Shown: positions 1 through 7,589 of the stretch, piece after piece
Layout of the letters: every line of letters begins with the position of its first letter
How positions within the stretch are numbered: position 1 is the stretch's first letter
NCBI GenBank assembly: GCA_030641485.1
Contig: DAOWHJ010000154.1
Location: 1 to 40,145 of the forward strand
Origin: Pseudomonadota bacterium
Lineage (GTDB): Bacteria > Desulfobacterota > Anaeroferrophillalia > Anaeroferrophillales > Tharpellaceae
Direction: 5' to 3'
Length of the DNA: 40,145 nt
Position numbers and translations under genes: made by a program
Notes under the pieces: model-generated
Databases searched by the model: none
Told to the model about the DNA's origin: nothing
Seen by the model: the letters and a program-made list of their open reading frames with translations, nothing else

Positions 1-893
1 ATCTCCAGTGTGCTATCGACAGCGCCCGTGAACTTGGTCTGCTTGGGGAGAATATCATGGGTAGCGGCTTTAATTTCGACATCCATATCAGCAAGGGTGG
101 CGGTGCCTTTGTCTGTGGTGAATCGAGTGCCCTGATCGCCTCAATTGAAGGTGAGGTTGGCGAGCCTCGGGCCAAACATATCCATATGGCTGAAAATGGC
201 CTCTGGGGGAAACCGACGGTCTTAAATAACGTCGAAACCTGGGCCAATGTGCCGTTGATTATCAATCGCGGGGCCGCCTGGTATAAAGGGTTAGGTACTG
301 AAGGTAGCTCCGGTACCAAGATCTTCAGTCTGGTTGGAAAAGTCAAAAATACCGGTCTCGTCGAAGTGCCGATGGGGATCTCCTTACGTAAAATTATCTT
401 TGATATCGGTGGCGGGATTCCTAAAAACCGGGTCTTCAAAGCGGTTCAAACTGGTGGTCCTTCCGGTGGTTGTATTCCTGAAGCTCACCTTGATATGCCA
501 GTTGATTTTGATGCCTTGACCGAGATCGGATCAATGATGGGTTCCGGTGGCATGATTGTTATGGACGACCAGACCTGTATGGTCGATGTCGCCAAATATT
601 TTGTCGCTTTTCTGAAAGAAGAGTCTTGCGGCAAGTGTACGACCTGTCGTGAAGGTCTGCAACGTATGTACGAGATCCTTGACAAAATTACGGAGGGCCA
701 AGGAACTCTTGCCGATATTGACCTGCTTGAGGAGATGGCCCCGGTTATTCAGCAGGCCTCAATGTGTGGACTTGGTAAGACCGCACCCAACCCAGTTTTA
801 AGTACCTTACGCTATTTCCGTGATGAGTACTTGGCTCATATCAATGATAAAAAATGCCCGGCCGGAGTCTGTAAAGCTTTGACGACTTCGTAA
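1..893 (+). CDS. NuoF/HoxF/HndC-type NADH-binding flavoprotein subunit (5' end outside window)
   Basis: This is the C-terminal part of the 51-kDa-type subunit that binds NADH, FMN and one 4Fe-4S cluster in complex I and in soluble NAD-linked hydrogenases or formate dehydrogenases. The frame is open to the left edge (codons from base 3), so the start and most of the FMN domain lie outside. Visible are the glycine-rich stretch before CGESSALI, the SLBB-like middle region, the cluster motif SCGKCTTCREG and its fourth ligand in SMCGLGKTAPNP. The protein ends shortly after CPAGVCKAL. In HndC-type relatives this motif leads into a two-cluster ferredoxin domain, which is missing here. The partner iron-sulfur subunit follows about 150 bases downstream. 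Which complex it serves cannot be told because no hydrogenase or formate dehydrogenase large subunit is in view. Confidence 0.9.
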   Translation, partial: LQCAIDSARELGLLGENIMGSGFNFDIHISKGGGAFVCGESSALIASIEGEVGEPRAKHIHMAENGLWGKPTVLNNVETWANVPLIINRGAAWYKGLGTEGSSGTKIFSLVGKVKNTGLVEVPMGISLRKIIFDIGGGIPKNRVFKAVQTGGPSGGCIPEAHLDMPVDFDALTEIGSMMGSGGMIVMDDQTCMVDVAKYFVAFLKEESCGKCTTCREGLQRMYEILDKITEGQGTLADIDLLEEMAPVIQQASMCGLGKTAPNPVLSTLRYFRDEYLAHINDKKCPAGVCKALTTS

Positions 894-894
894 A

Positions 895-1012
895 TCGTCC
901 AGCTACTGCGTTGTCACGAGCCTTCGTCGTTGCGGTGTGCTTTATGTACGCCTCACTCCTCATGTTCGTGGCGCCTTGTATCTGAATAATTTACTTTGTC
1001 GTTCCATTTAAG
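895..1012. repeat. Intergenic REP-like sequence
   Basis: The gap between the flavoprotein gene and the next subunit is unusually long for two subunits of one complex. It has a GC-rich, CGTTG/GCGT-rich composition that resembles multicopy intergenic repeats of this group of bacteria. The 12-mer CTACTGCGTTGT (903-914) recurs on the opposite strand at 39432-39443, inside another repeat. Copy number outside the window is unknown, so calling it a repeat is an inference. Confidence 0.4.
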
Positions 1013-1040
1013 CTTAATTTAGTTGGAAAGGAATTATGCT

Positions 1041-1763
1041 ATGATTGAGATAACGATTAACGGAAAGAAAAGTGAAGTCGAACGGGGCACGACCATTCTC
1101 AACGCGGCCGCTGCCTTAAGTATAAAAATTCCAACCCTCTGTCACCATGAGTTGCTCGAACCCTATGGCGCCTGTCGTCTCTGCCTGGTTGAGGTTGTTG
1201 ATGGTGATTGGTCAACAGTGACAACCTCCTGTAACTATCCGATCACCAAACCTTTGGTCGTCGAAACCGAAAGTGAAGCGGCTGTGAAAGCCCGGCGTAT
1301 GGTCTTAGAGATGTTGATCGGCCGCTGTAACACCTCGCCAGAGCTTAATCGTTTGGCGGCTGAACACGGTCTTGAAGCCTCTCGCTTTGAACTCAATTAC
1401 GATGATTGTATTCTTTGTGGTCAGTGTGAGCGGGTTTGTCGCGAAGTGGTCGGCGCTAACGCTATCACCTTCGCTCAACGCGGAGTCGATCGCGTGGTCG
1501 TGCCGCCTTTTGCTGAAGAAGCGAATCAGTGCATCGGTTGCGGTGCCTGCGTCTATGTCTGCCCGACCGGTGCTATCCAGATTCAGGAAGATGGGGAACA
1601 GAAGATTATTGATCGCTGGTCCCGGGTTCTTGATCTTAAATACTGCACCTCCTGTGGGGTTGAAGTTGCCCCGGTTTTTCAGTGTGATTATTTTCAAAAA
1701 AAGGCCAATCTCCCGGAAGATTTCTTCGATCTCTGTCGCGATTGTCGAGTAGCGCAACGTTAG
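1041..1763 (+). CDS. NuoG/HoxU-type iron-sulfur subunit (2Fe-2S plus two 4Fe-4S clusters)
   Basis: A 240-residue electron-transfer protein that would pass electrons between the NADH-binding subunit upstream and a catalytic partner. The N-terminus is a plant-type 2Fe-2S ferredoxin fold with C34, C45, C48 and C64. Two 4Fe-4S motifs follow: C123/C126/C129/C133 and C164/C167/C170/C174. It stops where NuoG or [FeFe] hydrogenases would continue, so it matches HoxU in length. The last 40 residues carry five more cysteines (C202, C205, C215, C232, C235), which look like a small zinc ribbon or an extra cluster site and are not typical of HoxU. I start at ATG 1041 because GGAAAGGA lies just upstream. 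A TTG at 1023 would add six residues but overlaps that site. Confidence 0.85.
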   Translation: MIEITINGKKSEVERGTTILNAAAALSIKIPTLCHHELLEPYGACRLCLVEVVDGDWSTVTTSCNYPITKPLVVETESEAAVKARRMVLEMLIGRCNTSPELNRLAAEHGLEASRFELNYDDCILCGQCERVCREVVGANAITFAQRGVDRVVVPPFAEEANQCIGCGACVYVCPTGAIQIQEDGEQKIIDRWSRVLDLKYCTSCGVEVAPVFQCDYFQKKANLPEDFFDLCRDCRVAQR

Positions 1764-1811
1764 AAAGTTGAGCTAAACTCTGTTTTGCAAGAAAATTGAA
1801 TATTAACTCCA

Positions 1812-1839
1812 AAAATGGGCCGTGTAAACGGCCCATTTT
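1812..1839. terminator. Bidirectional hairpin terminator
   Basis: A perfect 12-bp stem (AAAATGGGCCGT, loop GTAA, then its complement) lies between the convergent ends of the HoxU-like gene and the minus-strand ferredoxin-like gene. The A/T tracts on both sides let it act in both directions. Confidence 0.8.
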
Positions 1840-1920
1840 CACCCCGTCTCATTTGACAAAATGAAACAAATGTAGTGCCATTTGAATCTTTTTTGATATT
1901 TCTTTTTTGGTTATAGTCCT

Positions 1921-3081
1921 TCACTTGAGCAGGTTGATCTGCCCGGTTCGGATTGCATCAATGAACAATTTTCCGGTCAATTTTAGTTTTCCCCAGCCCC
2001 CTTTCTTGTTGGCCATAATGATGTCGTAAAGTTCTTCTCGAGTTTGCGGTGGTTTGGTTTCGGCATTCTTTCTTTGGAGAGAGAGGGCTTGGGTCGGGCA
2101 CGAGGGTACACATAGACCGCAGCCAATACAGCGGTTTAAGTCAATTACGGCGGGCCCATTTAGGGCTACGGTTGCGGCTCCGACCTGGCAGCGTTCTGCA
2201 CAAATGCCACAGCCGTTGCAGGCATCATTATCTATTACAGTGTAAAAATTTGTGGCCCAGAAATCCACAGGTTTCGGCAGGTTTTTGTGCATGGCGATCA
2301 TGCCGCAACAGCAACCGCAACAGGAACAGATGAACTCAGCCTTTTCCGTATTTGACGGCTGCAGAACCAAGCCCTGTTTTTGGTTTTGTTCAATGATCGA
2401 GATCGCCTCATCTCGGGTGATTTCTCGCCCCAGGCCTTGGCGCAGGACGCCTTGAGCCATGTCGCCAACAGCTAGGCAGGTCTCTTCTCGGTCAGTGATT
2501 TGACAGGGTTCTCCCGCTAAACTCTTTTTTTGGCGGCAGATACATGCGAATATGGCAAAAGGTGCTTCAGCTTTTTGCATTAAATCCGCGACTTCATCGA
2601 ATGTACTGACATTATGTTGCGGTTGGATGCTTTCGGCAATGGGAATAGTTCGCATCTGGGGTAGTTCTGTGCTTAAAAAGTCTACGCCAAATTTTTTAGT
2701 TGCAGTGTATTCGTTGAAGTCCTCAATAAACTCAGGAGTAAGTTTACCTAGTTGAAATTCAAACATTCCGACAACCAGAGGGGCATTACAAAAAAGTTTT
2801 TTACCCTCTTTGATTTTCAGTTCAATACCGCCTTTTTTTTCGATAGAATCAAGTAACTTCTCTAGTTGTTCTGGTGACTCAACTAGGTATCCGGCCCGAT
2901 TAAATATAGTTTCAAGTGATTCAAACCTAAAGCTCAGGCAGGTTGCGGCCTCCGCCTCTATCGGTGTGAAAATGTGCTTTAAAATCCTTATTTCAGCCCC
3001 TGATTTTGTTGCCGGGAAGCCTACGGCCTGGCTGTCTAAATGGCGTTGCAGTTTAATGTAAGCAAGTTCAGTTGTTGTCAC
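1921..3081 (-). CDS. Cysteine-rich ferredoxin-like protein with two 4Fe-4S clusters
   Basis: A 386-residue cytoplasmic protein with no signal peptide or membrane segment. The first ~150 residues look like a winged-helix-like or unknown domain (LxxLLDSIEKKGGI at 74-85). A middle cysteine region follows (ACICRQ at 179-184, C193, C202). Then comes a striking run, CSCCGCCCG, at 252-260. Two classical 4Fe-4S motifs lie at C288/C291/C294/C298 and C318/C321/C324/C328. It probably carries electrons between redox enzymes, but the partner is unknown and I do not recognise a named family member. It is read alone, divergent in function from its neighbours, and convergent with the diaphorase genes. Confidence 0.8.
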   Translation of the reverse strand: MTTTELAYIKLQRHLDSQAVGFPATKSGAEIRILKHIFTPIEAEAATCLSFRFESLETIFNRAGYLVESPEQLEKLLDSIEKKGGIELKIKEGKKLFCNAPLVVGMFEFQLGKLTPEFIEDFNEYTATKKFGVDFLSTELPQMRTIPIAESIQPQHNVSTFDEVADLMQKAEAPFAIFACICRQKKSLAGEPCQITDREETCLAVGDMAQGVLRQGLGREITRDEAISIIEQNQKQGLVLQPSNTEKAEFICSCCGCCCGMIAMHKNLPKPVDFWATNFYTVIDNDACNGCGICAERCQVGAATVALNGPAVIDLNRCIGCGLCVPSCPTQALSLQRKNAETKPPQTREELYDIIMANKKGGWGKLKLTGKLFIDAIRTGQINLLK

Positions 3082-3212
3082 CTTGCACCTCTTTTTTTGA
3101 TGAATTTAGAGCGGAGCCAGTTTTTGTGAAAGAAGTGGAAGCCAATGGCCACAACTCCAAACTTAACTGATATGTGATTTTCTGAGCTGGGACCGCTGGT
3201 GTAGATTGTTGC

Positions 3213-4010
3213 TTAGCGATACTCTTTGCGAGCTGATAAGTAATTGAAAAAGGTTGGAAAAAAACGTCTGATTGTGGGAGCTAGGCCGCTGATGCCCTGG
3301 CCGATAATTACTTCATCCTGGTGTTGTTCAATTGCATTAATAATTTTATTACAACAGACATCTACGGCCATTCCATTTTCAGTTGCATGATCTCGGTGCT
3401 GCTGTGGTTTGCCCTCGGCATTGAGTGAGTTGATATCAATATCAGTCTTGATGAAACCTGGGCAGACGGTGAGGCAATGAATTCCTGATTGCTTGGTCTC
3501 CGCGCGCAGGCAGTCCATAAATCCGACAACCGCATATTTTGAACCAGAATATCCGCTGCGTAATTTCGAACCTATTTTGCCAGCAACGCTGCTGATGGTA
3601 ACGACAATTCCTGATTTACGTTCGACCATGCCGGGGAGTACCACTTTGGTTAGGGCGACAGTGCCCAGGTAATTGACCTCCATAAGGCGGCGAAATACTG
3701 AGAAATCTGTTTCTAAAAACAGTGATCGTTGGGAAATGCCGCCATTATTTATAAGAATATCTACGCTTTCGAATTTAGCCAAAAGAGCCGGGGCTTGAGC
3801 GAACAAAGCCTCAGGGTCAGCAAGGTCTAGAGCCGCGACCCAATGGCGACTCTTCCCTCCAGGTAATTCATCACGAATCTTTTCCAGAAGGTCTGCACGA
3901 CGGGATGATAGTATAATTTTTGCTCCACGAGCAGCCAACTGCTTGCTGAGTTCCAATCCGATGCCGGAGGAGGCGCCGGTTATCCAAATAATCTTATCGG
4001 TAAAGTTCAT
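3213..4010 (-). CDS. Short-chain dehydrogenase/reductase (SDR family)
   Basis: A 265-residue Rossmann-fold oxidoreductase using NAD(P)H. The cofactor motif TGASSGIG is at 11-18, NNGG at 88-91, and the catalytic residues are S140/S141, Y154 and K158 in the YSGSK context. The SSRR stretch after the second strand (35-38) suggests NADP preference. The C-terminal residues resemble SDRs that act on lipid or steroid-like substrates, but the substrate cannot be told from the sequence. The small S4 gene lies 19 bases upstream on the same strand, so the two are probably cotranscribed. Confidence 0.9.
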   Translation of the reverse strand: MNFTDKIIWITGASSGIGLELSKQLAARGAKIILSSRRADLLEKIRDELPGGKSRHWVAALDLADPEALFAQAPALLAKFESVDILINNGGISQRSLFLETDFSVFRRLMEVNYLGTVALTKVVLPGMVERKSGIVVTISSVAGKIGSKLRSGYSGSKYAVVGFMDCLRAETKQSGIHCLTVCPGFIKTDIDINSLNAEGKPQQHRDHATENGMAVDVCCNKIINAIEQHQDEVIIGQGISGLAPTIRRFFPTFFNYLSARKEYR

Positions 4011-4029
4011 ATTTTTTCTCAGCCAACTA

Positions 4030-4248
4030 CTACTGTTTTTTGACGACCGTTATACTATTAGTTTCAAATTTAACGATCATTCCGGCGTTGATTTTCCTGC
4101 GTTTACGGGTCTCAATTACTCCATTCACAGTGACTAATTCATCTTCAATGACAATTTTAGCATGGCCCCCGGTACCGCAGAGACCGCTGGCTTTGAGGAG
4201 TTTGTTGAGTTCAATGTATGCGTCAGATATTACAAAATCTTGATTCAT
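4030..4248 (-). CDS. Small S4-domain RNA-binding protein (YbcJ-like)
   Basis: A 72-residue protein that consists of little more than an S4 RNA-binding domain: the pattern LNKLLKASGLCGTGGHAK then VTVNGVIETRKRRKI is typical of the YbcJ/RlbA-type stand-alone S4 proteins. Such proteins bind structured RNA such as rRNA or tRNA. It lies 14 bases downstream of a pseudouridine synthase gene on the same strand, so an RNA-related role fits the context. Confidence 0.85.
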   Translation of the reverse strand: MNQDFVISDAYIELNKLLKASGLCGTGGHAKIVIEDELVTVNGVIETRKRRKINAGMIVKFETNSITVVKKQ

Positions 4249-4262
4249 ATTTCCCTACCTTT

Positions 4263-5033
4263 TTAACGGTTCAAAAGTGAATTGAAATAAGCTGGAACCT
4301 CGGTTGTAAAGGTCATCGGTTTTTTGCTGTGGGGGTGGAATATGGTTATGGTTGCAGCATGAAGCGTAAGTCTTTTAATCCCTTTGGCTTTTTCCCCATA
4401 GACTTTGTCGCCGGCGACCGGACAGCCCTGGTCGGCAAAATGTACCCGGATCTGATTTTTCCGGCCGGTTAAAAGCTCGATTTCGAGCAGGCTGAACCTC
4501 GCTGATTCGCGGAGTATTTTATAGGCGGTTTGGGCGAGTTTGCCGCTCTTAGGATCATCAACCGAATACATTTTATGGGCCCGGTTTTCGGCCAGGTATG
4601 AAGAGATTATGCCCTCTTGTTTAGGTAACGTTCCATGAATTACAGCCAAGTACTTTTTCGTGAAGTTGTGCCACTCCTTCTGGAGAAAAAATTTGGCCGG
4701 CTCAGTTTTTGCAAAAACGATAACCCCTGAGGTGTCCCGGTCTAAGCGGTGGACAATAAATATGCGGTTGCGTGATTTCGGGTTCCCCTTGCGAACATAT
4801 TTAGTTAGAAGAAAATAGGCTGTATTCTCTTTGACCTTCTCGCTACTCACGGTTAAAAGGCCGTTTATTTTATCGACAACCAGAATGTCTTGATCTTCGT
4901 AGAGGATCGAAATCCCCCGAGGTTGAAATTTTTTCGCGGGGCTTTTAAAGTTTTTCTGCGCTTCATGCATTAAATCGTTACCTGTTTTGGTTGATGTCGT
5001 ATATTGGTTAATTTTAGTAATTGCGGGGGACAT
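4263..5033 (-). CDS. RluA-family pseudouridine synthase
   Basis: A 256-residue enzyme that isomerises uridine to pseudouridine in rRNA or tRNA. The family signature HRLDRDTSG is at 95-103, with D99 as the catalytic aspartate. The C-terminal GRKNQIRVHF motif and the GD(K)VYGEKAKG region are also present. There is no S4 domain at the N-terminus, but a separate S4 protein gene follows 14 bases downstream, which could supply that function in trans. The first ~25 residues are poorly conserved in appearance; the internal methionine 22 is an alternative start. The exact RNA target is not predictable. Confidence 0.92.
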   Translation of the reverse strand: MSPAITKINQYTTSTKTGNDLMHEAQKNFKSPAKKFQPRGISILYEDQDILVVDKINGLLTVSSEKVKENTAYFLLTKYVRKGNPKSRNRIFIVHRLDRDTSGVIVFAKTEPAKFFLQKEWHNFTKKYLAVIHGTLPKQEGIISSYLAENRAHKMYSVDDPKSGKLAQTAYKILRESARFSLLEIELLTGRKNQIRVHFADQGCPVAGDKVYGEKAKGIKRLTLHAATITIFHPHSKKPMTFTTEVPAYFNSLLNR

Positions 5034-5038
5034 AACCT

Positions 5039-5056
5039 GATTTCTTTAAAGAAATC
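5039..5056. repeat. Perfect 18-bp palindrome upstream of the pseudouridine synthase
   Basis: GATTTCTTTAAAGAAATC reads the same on both strands and lies 5 bases upstream of the minus-strand start codon at 5033. It could be an operator or an RNA hairpin covering the start region. A second palindrome, CTGAAGCTTCAG (5098-5109), overlaps the stop codon of the gene upstream. Confidence 0.5.
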
Positions 5057-5105
5057 GGTATTGTGTACCCTGAATTTACGGGTTAGCAGAACCGTTACTG
5101 AAGCT

Positions 5106-6203
5106 TCAGCGCTTTTCCTGCATTTGTCTCATAAACACTCTTTTTCGACGCTGGTCAAGGTGCCCGATAAATATATTTAAATCATGAATCCTATGGATAT
5201 CAATGAGCCTGTTTTCAACCATATAGTTTAGATAGTCGGTTTTTGAGATCTTATTTTGCCAGTTGCCGCTTTGTCGAGCCAGGAATGATCCTCCGGAAAA
5301 GATGAAAATGGCAACTATACCAACCGCGACCGGTTTTAATCTGAACTTATTTCCAGGTAAGGCTAGAGCCAGGGTGCCTCTTTCTGGGCAGACATCAACA
5401 CATTTACCGCAGGCAAAACATTCATCGGAGATAACATTTACGGTTTGGCTGACATTTATGGATGATGGGCAGACTCTGTCACACTTTCCGCACGATACGC
5501 AAGTCTTTTCCTGGCGTCTTATCTTGAACGGGCTCCAGAAACTCAATAATCCCAGTAGGGCTCCATAGGGGCATAGATATCGGCACCAGAAGTTGCGGAT
5601 TGAAATCGAGAGAACAATAAGTGAGAGGATAATGATTGTTGCGGTTAGGGTGATGTCAGAAAAAAACAAGAGCATTTTAATGTCGGCAAGTTTATTGTAC
5701 GAGCTGAAGAGGAACTGCTTGATTACAAAGTGGCTCATTTTGAAAAAGATCGTATATATAAAGAAGATAAGCAGGCCATATTTGATCAGGCGCAGAGGGT
5801 AATCAATAAAGTGGTTTACGCGCAGGCCACGTTTGAAAAGCTGGAGATGTATTTTCACCAGAATTTCTGATAGAAAACCGATTGGGCAGACATAGCTGCA
5901 GAAACTTTTCTTGATTAGGAGGGAGAGAGCTAAAATAAACAGAAAAATCAGAAGTCCAGAAGGGTGAATATCATTAACAATCCCGGTTTGGAAAAAATAT
6001 TTCAGACTGATAAGCGCACTAATCGGCAAAAAACCTTCGACCCCAGGAGGTCGGTCAATGTCTGGAATAATCCCGGTTTCAAGTTGCGCCGTAAAACTGT
6101 AAAATTTATAGCCAATCACAATGATGGTGATAAGAAAAATTATCTGGCTAAAGTTTCTTGTGCAACAAAACTTGGCCGAAATAAGGTTGAATTTTTTGAT
6201 CAT
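5106..6203 (-). CDS. NapH/NosR-type polytopic membrane ferredoxin
   Basis: An inner-membrane electron-transfer protein of about 365 residues. It has several hydrophobic segments, two CxxxCP motifs of the NapH/NosR/CcoG class (CSYVCP near 102 and CRYLCP near 207) and two C-terminal 4Fe-4S motifs (near 235-245 and 262-272), followed by one more hydrophobic segment near 295. Such proteins pass electrons from quinol or cytoplasmic donors toward periplasmic reductases. I choose the ATG at 6203; a TTG at 6239 would add 12 residues but has no usable ribosome binding site. No NapG, NosR or periplasmic partner gene is adjacent, so the physiological role is open. Confidence 0.82.
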   Translation of the reverse strand: MIKKFNLISAKFCCTRNFSQIIFLITIIVIGYKFYSFTAQLETGIIPDIDRPPGVEGFLPISALISLKYFFQTGIVNDIHPSGLLIFLFILALSLLIKKSFCSYVCPIGFLSEILVKIHLQLFKRGLRVNHFIDYPLRLIKYGLLIFFIYTIFFKMSHFVIKQFLFSSYNKLADIKMLLFFSDITLTATIIILSLIVLSISIRNFWCRYLCPYGALLGLLSFWSPFKIRRQEKTCVSCGKCDRVCPSSINVSQTVNVISDECFACGKCVDVCPERGTLALALPGNKFRLKPVAVGIVAIFIFSGGSFLARQSGNWQNKISKTDYLNYMVENRLIDIHRIHDLNIFIGHLDQRRKRVFMRQMQEKR

Positions 6204-6244
6204 TATGGAAATTACCGATATGTTGTGGTAAGAAAACAACCTGT

Positions 6245-6259
6245 AAGATCACTGATCTT
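6245..6259. promoter_or_regulatory. Inverted repeat between divergent genes (possible operator)
   Basis: AAGATCA-C-TGATCTT has two perfect 7-bp arms around one base. It lies between the divergent starts of the membrane ferredoxin gene (6203, minus) and the DUF523 gene (6294, plus), which is where a dimeric repressor or activator would bind. Confidence 0.4.
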
Positions 6260-6293
6260 TCGTAGGTTTACATCTCTTGTGGTGGGTAAAAAT

Positions 6294-6791
6294 ATGCGTA
6301 ATAAACCTGTAGTTGTTGTTAGTCGATGTTTGGGCTTTGGTGTTTGTCGTTGGAATGGGGTGGCAATTGAAAGTCGTTTGGTTGCAGAACTCGAGGGTGA
6401 TGTTGACTTCTTGCCGGTTTGTCCTGAGTGTGAGGTTGGGCTCGGAGTGCCGCGTCAGCCGATTCGTTTGGTGCGTAAAAAATTAAGTTTGGCTTTGGTG
6501 CAACCGAGAACCGGGATCGATTTGACCCGTATAATGGTCAAATTTTCGGAAAAGTTTCTCCAATCTCTTGACCGGGTTGACGGTTTCATCTTGAAGCGTA
6601 AATCACCCTCCTGCGGCCTTGCGGGTATCCCAATCTATGAGAGCCCGGATTCAGAGTGTCCCCTGAATAGAAACGGCTCGGGATTCTTTGCCCAGGCCGC
6701 ACATGAACTCTTTCCTCATATCCCTAAGGAAGATGAGGGATGCTTGGATAGCGGTACATTTTTGGAGCAGATCTTTCACGGCACCTCTTAA
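6294..6791 (+). CDS. DUF523 family protein
   Basis: A 165-residue cytoplasmic protein of the DUF523 (YbbK-like) family. The signature is complete: SRCLGFGVCRWNG near the N-terminus (residues 10-22), PVCPECEVGLGVPR (43-56), the DLTR stretch, and GFILKRKSPSCGL near residue 100. The conserved cysteines suggest metal or sulfur chemistry, but no reaction is established. The open frame runs much further upstream (to 5964), overlapping the divergent membrane gene. I start at ATG 6294 because GGTGGG lies 7-12 bases upstream and the family begins here. Its stop overlaps the convergent response regulator by about four bases. Confidence 0.88.
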   Translation: MRNKPVVVVSRCLGFGVCRWNGVAIESRLVAELEGDVDFLPVCPECEVGLGVPRQPIRLVRKKLSLALVQPRTGIDLTRIMVKFSEKFLQSLDRVDGFILKRKSPSCGLAGIPIYESPDSECPLNRNGSGFFAQAAHELFPHIPKEDEGCLDSGTFLEQIFHGTS

Positions 6792-7180
6792 GTGATCACC
6801 TCTTTTACTGTTTGGCTTAAAACGGCAAAGTGAAATGGTTTTGAGCAGTTAGCTTTGAATCCATAAGCGTTAAAATCAGCCATCACCGGGTCGTTTGAGT
6901 AGCCACTACAGACGATACCTTTTGCCATCGGGTCAATAGCTAGAAGTTCACTCATAGCCTCTTCCCCGCCCATGCCTCCGGGGATGGTGAGATCCATTAT
7001 CACGAGATCATAGGGTTTTCCCTGTTGGAGCGCGACTTGGTATTCGGCGAGCATGGAGGTGCCGTCAATTGTACCGTTGACTTCATAGCCCAAATCAGTC
7101 AAGAGCTCGATGCAGATCTCGCGTACAATCTCTTCATCATCCATCACCAGAATTCGTCCCGATTCGCTTGCAAGATCCAT
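6788..7180 (-). CDS. Stand-alone response regulator (receiver domain only)
   Basis: A 130-residue CheY-like receiver domain with no output domain. The acidic pair D14/D15, phospho-acceptor D63 (in IMDLTIPGG), S92 and K114 are all present. The SGYSNDPVMADF stretch is typical of receiver domains at the C-terminus of hybrid histidine kinases, so this may be a separated receiver that works with a kinase elsewhere. It is convergent with DUF523 and overlaps its end by about four bases. Confidence 0.92.
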   Translation of the reverse strand: MDLASESGRILVMDDEEIVREICIELLTDLGYEVNGTIDGTSMLAEYQVALQQGKPYDLVIMDLTIPGGMGGEEAMSELLAIDPMAKGIVCSGYSNDPVMADFNAYGFKANCSKPFHFAVLSQTVKEVIT

Positions 7181-7350
7181 TTCGGTTACTCCCCTTCACC
7201 TGTTCACATTTCTATGTCTTATACTTCATAACACACCTTTGTCTTAGACACAAAATCTCTTTTGCCATAATTGGCAGGGGCTTGTGTTTGACTGGATAAT
7301 GATATGGAGTGTCGCTGCCCCGGAAAGCTCATTCTGGAATTCGTGGATGT

Positions 7351-7515
7351 TTACGGGCGGGGTAGTGCATCCTGAAAAGCGTGGGTGTATTCCTGAGAAA
7401 ACACCGGCCATTTTACTGCGCCTTCAAGGGTTGTTTTGCCGGATTGTCGCGGCCCCAGAATAGCCGTAACCAGAAATTCAGCCATTAGTGTTCGCAACTC
7501 GTTTTTATCCTTGAC
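7351..7515 (-). pseudogene. Remnant of an AAA_14-type P-loop ATPase
   Basis: In the non-coding region before mraZ a minus-strand frame encodes ELRTLMAEFLVTAILGPRQ followed by SGKTTL. This is the N-terminal Walker A region of the ATPases that carry a DUF4143 C-terminal domain, often found as solitary or toxin-like genes. Only about 50 residues remain. The rest of the ATPase (Walker B, DUF4143) is missing, and the frame ends at 7351. It has no function I can support. It overlaps the mraZ promoter, so an ancestral insertion or deletion next to the dcw cluster is likely. Confidence 0.6.
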
Positions 7516-7539
7516 AAAGGTGGCGTCGGAGGGTATCAG
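7511..7539 (+). promoter_or_regulatory. Sigma-70 promoter of the mraZ/dcw cluster
   Basis: A perfect -35 hexamer TTGACA (7511-7516), a 17-base spacer and a -10-like TATCAG (7534-7539) lie 50 bases upstream of the mraZ start. Transcription would begin about 7546, inside the MraZ boxes. Confidence 0.65.
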
Positions 7540-7540
7540 T

Positions 7541-7565
7541 GTGGGTGATTGTGGTTCATTGTGGA
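7541..7565 (+). promoter_or_regulatory. MraZ operator: three direct GTGGN boxes
   Basis: GTGGG, GTGGT and GTGGA start at 7541, 7551 and 7561. The ten-base periodicity is that of the TGGG-type repeats bound by the MraZ ring in other bacteria. The boxes overlap the predicted transcription start, so MraZ should repress its own cluster. Confidence 0.75.
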
Positions 7566-7589
7566 CTGAAAATGTCGATTTGGTGAAAA

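Noticed and set aside
5964..6293. N-terminal extension of the DUF523 protein
   Set aside because: The extension overlaps the divergent membrane ferredoxin gene in antisense, has no family resemblance and no ribosome binding site; ATG 6294 fits the family.
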